The notes beneath the pieces were generated by a model. It saw only the letters and a program-made list of their open reading frames with translations. It was not told the DNA's origin and ran no database searches. A DNA stretch of 64,000 nucleotides from Oceanidesulfovibrio marinus. GTDB taxonomy: Bacteria > Desulfobacterota > Desulfovibrionia > Desulfovibrionales > Desulfovibrionaceae. Below, piece by piece: positions 60,338 through 64,000 of the stretch; position 1 is the stretch's first letter; every line of letters begins with the position of its first letter. The stretch spans positions 4,619,322-4,683,321 of the forward strand of contig NZ_CP039543.1 in assembly GCF_013085545.1 (NCBI RefSeq). Direction: 5' to 3'. Made by a program: the position numbers and the translations under genes.

Positions 60338-60695
60338 CGTGAATTGCCGGGAGCGTCCACAACGCCGCAGGGTAATTCACACCGCGCTGGTCCGTGAAGT
60401 CATTCCATGACCATTCTGTGTCGGGTGCGCATGGTTGGTACTGATACTACGACACTGCGCGTGGCATCTCGACTTTCTATAAGAATTTTCGTCGGATAGG
60501 GCCGCGAGCCTCTCTTCTCCCGCTATACCCTGCATTTAATACCATATGTTTCCCATAAGCTCAGCTATGGGGTGTGGGTGGATTTTGCACATCAGAAACC
60601 CAATCGTAACGTCGGCTCCTTGGTAGTGACATCCAACTTTGCCATAGATTCACGAGCAGGTTCGAGAGACGTCAGCATCTTCCAGGAGCAATCGT
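60338..60695. other. Leader/promoter region of the phn operon
   Basis: A 358-bp stretch with no gene. It holds an imperfect inverted repeat (CCCATAAGCT / AGCTATGGG, 60552-60571) that could be an operator, and a possible promoter TTGGTA-N17-CATAGA near 60619-60648. No known riboswitch was recognised. An AGGAG ribosome-binding site precedes phnC. Confidence 0.4.
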
Positions 60696-61517
60696 ATGAG
60701 CAAGAAGGAGTCAATCGTGTCCGTAAGCGGCTCTGTGGCCGTCCGTACACGCAATCTCGGCAAGGTTTACCCCAACGGCACCAGGGCTCTGGAGGATGTC
60801 TCCGTTGCCATTGACAGCAACGAGTTCGTCGTCATCATCGGTCTTTCCGGCGCCGGCAAGTCCACCTTTCTGCGTTGCATCAACCGGCTTATCTACCCCA
60901 CCGAGGGCAGTCTGGAGCTTCTGGGCGAGGACATCACCCACCTCTCCGGCGCCAGGCTCAAACAGGTCCGCCGCAAGGCGGGCATGATCTTCCAGCAGTT
61001 CCACCTCGTGCGGCGGCTGACTGTGCTCGAGAACGTTCTGGTGGGCCGCCTGCGGTTCAACTCCAAGCATCTCCGCCTGGTGGGCAGCCTTATGCGGCTT
61101 TTTCCCAAGAGCGAGCGCGAATTTGCATTCGAGTGCCTCCACCAGGTGGGCATTGCCGATCTCGCCTTCCAGCGGGCGGACAACCTTTCCGGCGGTCAGC
61201 AGCAGCGCGTGGCCATCGCGCGGGCGCTCGCACAGGAGCCCGAGGTCTTTTTGGCCGACGAGCCCATCGCCAGCCTGGACCCCCGCAGCGCAACAGTGGT
61301 CATGGACACCCTCATGGAGATCCACGAGACACGCAACATCCCGGTTATCGTCAACCTGCACCATCTGGACTTCGCCCAGCGCTACGGCAAGCGCGTGCTG
61401 GGCATGGCCAAGGGCAGGCTGGTGCTGGACGGCAAGCCCAAGGATCTGACCCACGAGACCGTGTCCCGCGTCTACGGCGACGAGGCCGAAGAAGCCATGG
61501 CCGACATGGCCGCGTAA
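60696..61517 (+). CDS. phnC: Phosphonate-type ABC transporter ATPase PhnC
   Basis: A 273-residue ABC ATPase: Walker [10 protein letters not shown] (near 50-58), signature [10 protein letters not shown], Walker [14 protein letters not shown] and switch His in NLHH. The sequence [21 protein letters not shown] is typical of PhnC rather than of general amino-acid importers. With PhnD and PhnE it imports phosphonates, phosphite or phosphate esters. The 11-codon N-terminal extension lacks homology. Confidence 0.91.
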   Translation: MSKKESIVSVSGSVAVRTRNLGKVYPNGTRALEDVSVAIDSNEFVVIIGLSGAGKSTFLRCINRLIYPTEGSLELLGEDITHLSGARLKQVRRKAGMIFQQFHLVRRLTVLENVLVGRLRFNSKHLRLVGSLMRLFPKSEREFAFECLHQVGIADLAFQRADNLSGGQQQRVAIARALAQEPEVFLADEPIASLDPRSATVVMDTLMEIHETRNIPVIVNLHHLDFAQRYGKRVLGMAKGRLVLDGKPKDLTHETVSRVYGDEAEEAMADMAA

Positions 61518-61617
61518 TCCGATTTTTCGAGTCGTACGGCATCCGCCGAGTTCAATACCGTCACGTCACCAGGGCATCAGCCCGACCGAACACCCCGTAA
61601 CTGAGAGGGAGAAAAAC

Positions 61618-62499
61618 ATGATCCGCATCGCCAAAGTTCTGGTACTTGTGGCTCTTGCCGCTGCCTTTGTTCTGCCGGGCATTGCCCAGGCCGGACAGCA
61701 GGACTGGCCTGCCAAGATCCGCATTGGCTACATTCCTGTGGAAGGCGCCGCCAACGTCAAGGAGCGCTTCAAGGACCTCAACGACCATATCGCCAAGGTG
61801 CTCGGCGTGGAAGTCGAGGCCTTCAGCGCGTCCGACTACGCCGGCATCATCACCGCCATGGCCAACAAGCACATCGATTTCGCCTACTACGGTCCCAAGT
61901 CCTACACCGACGCCTCGGTCAAGGCCAACGCCCAGGCCCTGGTCATGGAGCTGGACGAGTCCGGCCAGCCCGGCTACCTCGGCGTGATCATCACCAACAA
62001 GAAGTCCGGCATCAAGAGCATGGAAGAGGCCAAAGGTCATACCTTCGCCTTTACCGACCCCAACTCCACCTCCGGCTACCTCGTGCCCAACATGCTTTTC
62101 TACCGCGACATGGAGATCAAGCCTGAAGAGTACTTCTCCGATGTCCGCTTCTCCGGCTCCCACGGCGCCTCCATCCTGCTGGTGGCCAACAACGACATCG
62201 ACGTGGCCGCCACCAACAACATCGACCTCGCCCGCGCCATCGAGTCCGGCAACATCTCCGAGGACGACTACAACATTCTCTGGACCTCCGACCTCATCCC
62301 CGGCGCTCCCTACTGCGCCCGCGCCGACCTGCCCGAGAGCCTCAAGGCCGCCTACATGGGCGCCATGCTCATGTACAACACCAACAAGGAAGGCCTGAAG
62401 AAGCTTGGTGTGAGCGGTTACCGCTACAGCGAGGACAGCATCTACGACTCGGTTCGTTACCTCAAGCGTCTCAAGGCCGAGCTCGAAAAGAAGCAGTAA
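61618..62499 (+). CDS. phnD: Phosphonate-type ABC transporter substrate-binding protein PhnD
   Basis: A 293-residue periplasmic protein with a signal peptide ending at AQAGQ (residue 22). It contains the ligand motifs of the PhnD/TauA-like PBP-like fold: GYIPVEGAANVKERF, FAYYGPKSYTDA, and the phosphonate-contact loop DPNSTSGYLVPN. It delivers the substrate to PhnE. Located 100 bp after phnC and 23 bp before phnE. Confidence 0.92.
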   Translation: MIRIAKVLVLVALAAAFVLPGIAQAGQQDWPAKIRIGYIPVEGAANVKERFKDLNDHIAKVLGVEVEAFSASDYAGIITAMANKHIDFAYYGPKSYTDASVKANAQALVMELDESGQPGYLGVIITNKKSGIKSMEEAKGHTFAFTDPNSTSGYLVPNMLFYRDMEIKPEEYFSDVRFSGSHGASILLVANNDIDVAATNNIDLARAIESGNISEDDYNILWTSDLIPGAPYCARADLPESLKAAYMGAMLMYNTNKEGLKKLGVSGYRYSEDSIYDSVRYLKRLKAELEKKQ

Positions 62500-62522
62500 A
62501 ACCTTAAGACTTCAAGGGCGTC

Positions 62523-63617
62523 ATGCATCAGCAACTCACCTTGGACCAAGTCACCCCCAAGCGGACGTTTTCCCAGAACTTCCGCTTGGGGGCTTTACTT
62601 GTCATCGTTATTGGACTGCTCGTGCTCGCTTGGGTGCAGACCGACATCAGCCCGCTCAAGCTCTACAACAAGCGCGAGAATGCATTCACCTACCTCTTTG
62701 GCGACCAGCTCGGCGAGATGGAACAGAAGGAGGCGATGCGCATGGCCGAACGCATGCCGCGCATCATCGCCTACGAGGAATCGTATCAGGATCTGAAGCA
62801 GCAGTACGGCCAGGAAAAAAGTCGTGCGCAACTGCGCAAGATGGCTGACACCGAGGCCGACAAGCGCGTGGCGGCCATGGACCCTGCCGAGAAAGAGAAG
62901 ATCGTCAACGAGTCCTATGAGAAGACGGTTTCCGAGAAAAAGGGCGGTTATTTCCCCCCGGAAACTGCGCCTGCCAAGCTGGAGTCCTACGCCGCAGCCC
63001 TTGCCGAGACCGTCTTTATCGCCATCTGGGGGAGCCTGTTCGCCTTTATCGTCGCCATCCCGGTGGCCATGTTCGCAGCCAGGAACACCCTGGAGCTCAT
63101 GGTGCAGGGCCACGGCCGCATTCAGCGCTTCATCCGCTGGGTCAGCCAGTTCCTGGTCCGCCGCGCTCTGGACTTCTGCCGCGGGTTCAACGAGTTCGTC
63201 ATGGCCCTGATCTTCGTGGCGGTCATCGGTCTCGGTCCGTTCGCCGGCGTGCTTGCCCTGGCCATCCATACCTTCGGCATCCTGGGCAAGGTCTTTTCCG
63301 AGGCCATCGAGGCCATCGAGCCGGGCCAGGTGGAGGCGGCCAAGGCCAGCGGCGCCAACCCGGCGCAGATCATGGCCTTTGCCGTGCTGCCGCAGGTCAT
63401 GCCCCTGGTCGTCAGCTACAGCCTGCTGCGCTTCGAGTCCAACGTGCGCAGCGCTACAATCCTGGGCTTTGTCGGCGCCGGCGGCATTGGCTTCCTCATG
63501 TTCGACAAGCTCAACGGCTACCTCTACCGCGAGGTCTGCACCATGATGATCATGGTCATCATCTCCGTGACCATTATCGACTACCTTTGCGCCATGCTGC
63601 GCCGGCGGTTCACCTAG
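62523..63617 (+). CDS. phnE: Phosphonate-type ABC transporter permease PhnE
   Basis: A 364-residue membrane protein, longer than usual PhnE (about 260-280). After the first helix (about 24-41) there is a charged, probably coiled stretch (about 45-155) rich in Lys/Glu before the transporter domain. The BPD_transp_1 domain (about 160-360) contains EAIEAIEPGQVEAAKASGANPAQI, the loop that contacts PhnC. It forms the import channel. No phosphonate-degrading genes lie in the window, so uptake may serve C-P lyase or hydrolases elsewhere. Confidence 0.9.
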   Translation: MHQQLTLDQVTPKRTFSQNFRLGALLVIVIGLLVLAWVQTDISPLKLYNKRENAFTYLFGDQLGEMEQKEAMRMAERMPRIIAYEESYQDLKQQYGQEKSRAQLRKMADTEADKRVAAMDPAEKEKIVNESYEKTVSEKKGGYFPPETAPAKLESYAAALAETVFIAIWGSLFAFIVAIPVAMFAARNTLELMVQGHGRIQRFIRWVSQFLVRRALDFCRGFNEFVMALIFVAVIGLGPFAGVLALAIHTFGILGKVFSEAIEAIEPGQVEAAKASGANPAQIMAFAVLPQVMPLVVSYSLLRFESNVRSATILGFVGAGGIGFLMFDKLNGYLYREVCTMMIMVIISVTIIDYLCAMLRRRFT

Positions 63618-63709
63618 CGTCTCAGGAGCATCGCCCAGCCAGCAGGCGACAGCACGCGGTCCGTTTCCGGCCAGGACCGATGCGCGTGTGATCCGCAGTG
63701 CTCAAGAAG

Positions 63710-63746
63710 AACGCCCCGGTCGATCAGGATGACCGGGGCGTTCTTT
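63710..63746. terminator. Intrinsic terminator of the phn operon
   Basis: A perfect 12-bp stem AACGCCCCGGTC (63710-63721) with GACCGGGGCGTT (63731-63742) and a short T-rich tail on both strands, so it may serve the convergent partial gene too. Confidence 0.85.
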
Positions 63747-63872
63747 GTGGATCAGGCACGGAAACGCGTCGCGAGTGCTCCACGGCTCCCGAAAACATGA
63801 TGAAGAGCCAGAGGCAGAGTCTCAGGCGGGCCTCGAAGTTTTACCAGAGGAACCAAGTTCGGAGCGCAGCTG

Positions 63873-64000
63873 TTATGTGGACCTGCGGCGGCGAGTCAGA
63901 GCGGTGCGTTTCGCGGACAGCTCCTTGCGCAGGGCCGGGTCGCGCTTCTCCAGGGCGTAGCGTAGACCCTCGGCGTTGAAGTCGGCCAGCCGCGACTCCA
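63873..64000 (-). CDS. C-terminal end of a protein truncated by the window edge
   Basis: The last 41 codons of a minus-strand gene, ending ...LTRRRRST and a TAA stop at 63873-63875. The visible part (RLADFNAEGLRYALEKRDPALRKELSAKRTAL) is helical and strongly basic. Codon use fits the neighbours. Too little is present to name the family. Confidence 0.6.
   Translation of the reverse strand, partial: ESRLADFNAEGLRYALEKRDPALRKELSAKRTALTRRRRST

Noticed and set aside
60338-60695. Riboswitch upstream of phnC
   Set aside because: No conserved riboswitch core was recognised; only an imperfect inverted repeat and a weak promoter are visible.

Overview
The window is chromosomal DNA from a high-GC (about 60-62 %) Gram-negative bacterium. 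Outer-membrane lipoproteins, an outer-membrane beta-barrel, Wza/Wzc-type polysaccharide export proteins, many hybrid histidine kinases, sigma-54 promoters and a DsrE-family protein point to a Desulfovibrio-like member of the Desulfobacterota. That placement is inferred from gene style and was not tested with a marker gene. No rRNA, tRNA, CRISPR array, integrase or insertion sequence was seen.

Layout. Positions 1-7.3 kb hold housekeeping and envelope genes: an aspartoacylase-family amidohydrolase, an asparagine-synthetase-like protein without the glutaminase cysteine, a TPR lipoprotein, an MltD-like lytic transglycosylase, a 0.9 kb AT-rich gene-poor stretch, and a PilZ protein whose N-terminus looks like a ribbon-helix-helix domain. 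Positions 7.3-11.3 kb hold a hybrid histidine kinase and a sigma-54 activating response regulator. Positions 11.8-29.6 kb are a large exopolysaccharide (EPS) locus: membrane PilZ protein, Tat-exported C39-like cysteine peptidase, secreted unknown protein, outer-membrane barrel, Wza, Wzc kinase, PHP phosphatase, Wzy/ligase-TPR protein, a four-repeat MshEN-like protein, polyprenyl sugar-phosphate transferase, a second Wzy-like protein, a beta-helix lipoprotein and two GT4 glycosyltransferases. Facing it (29.6-32.6 kb) is a FecR - OmpA - CHASE2/HD-GYP operon.

Positions 32.7-40.4 kb carry a KefB-like antiporter coupled to a 51-residue zinc-ribbon protein, a NeuB-family synthase coupled to CbiQ/CbiO ECF transporter parts, an ArsR regulator, an Fpg-family glycosylase and GalE. 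Positions 40.5-44.4 kb are a zinc-uptake cluster (znuA, znuC, znuB, Zur-like regulator) with two tandem palindromic operators in front of znuA, then a second Fur-family regulator. The remainder holds ftsH, cardiolipin synthase, a MocR regulator divergent from a LysE exporter, another hybrid kinase, a DsrE protein, pgi, a GNAT and a CAT-like acetyltransferase, a DacA-type carboxypeptidase, and a phnCDE phosphonate-type ABC transporter. A gene truncated by the window edge enters on the minus strand.

How it works together. The main theme of the left half is EPS production apparently under cyclic-di-GMP control: two PilZ proteins, an MshEN-repeat protein and an HD-GYP phosphodiesterase surround the export machinery, and a canonical sigma-54 promoter precedes the priming glycosyltransferase, with a sigma-54 activator encoded nearby. 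The most unusual element is the translationally coupled membrane-PilZ / periplasmic cysteine-peptidase pair followed by a secreted protein. By architecture it could be an analogue of LapD/LapG/LapA inside-out proteolytic signalling; that is inference from domain order, not demonstrated.
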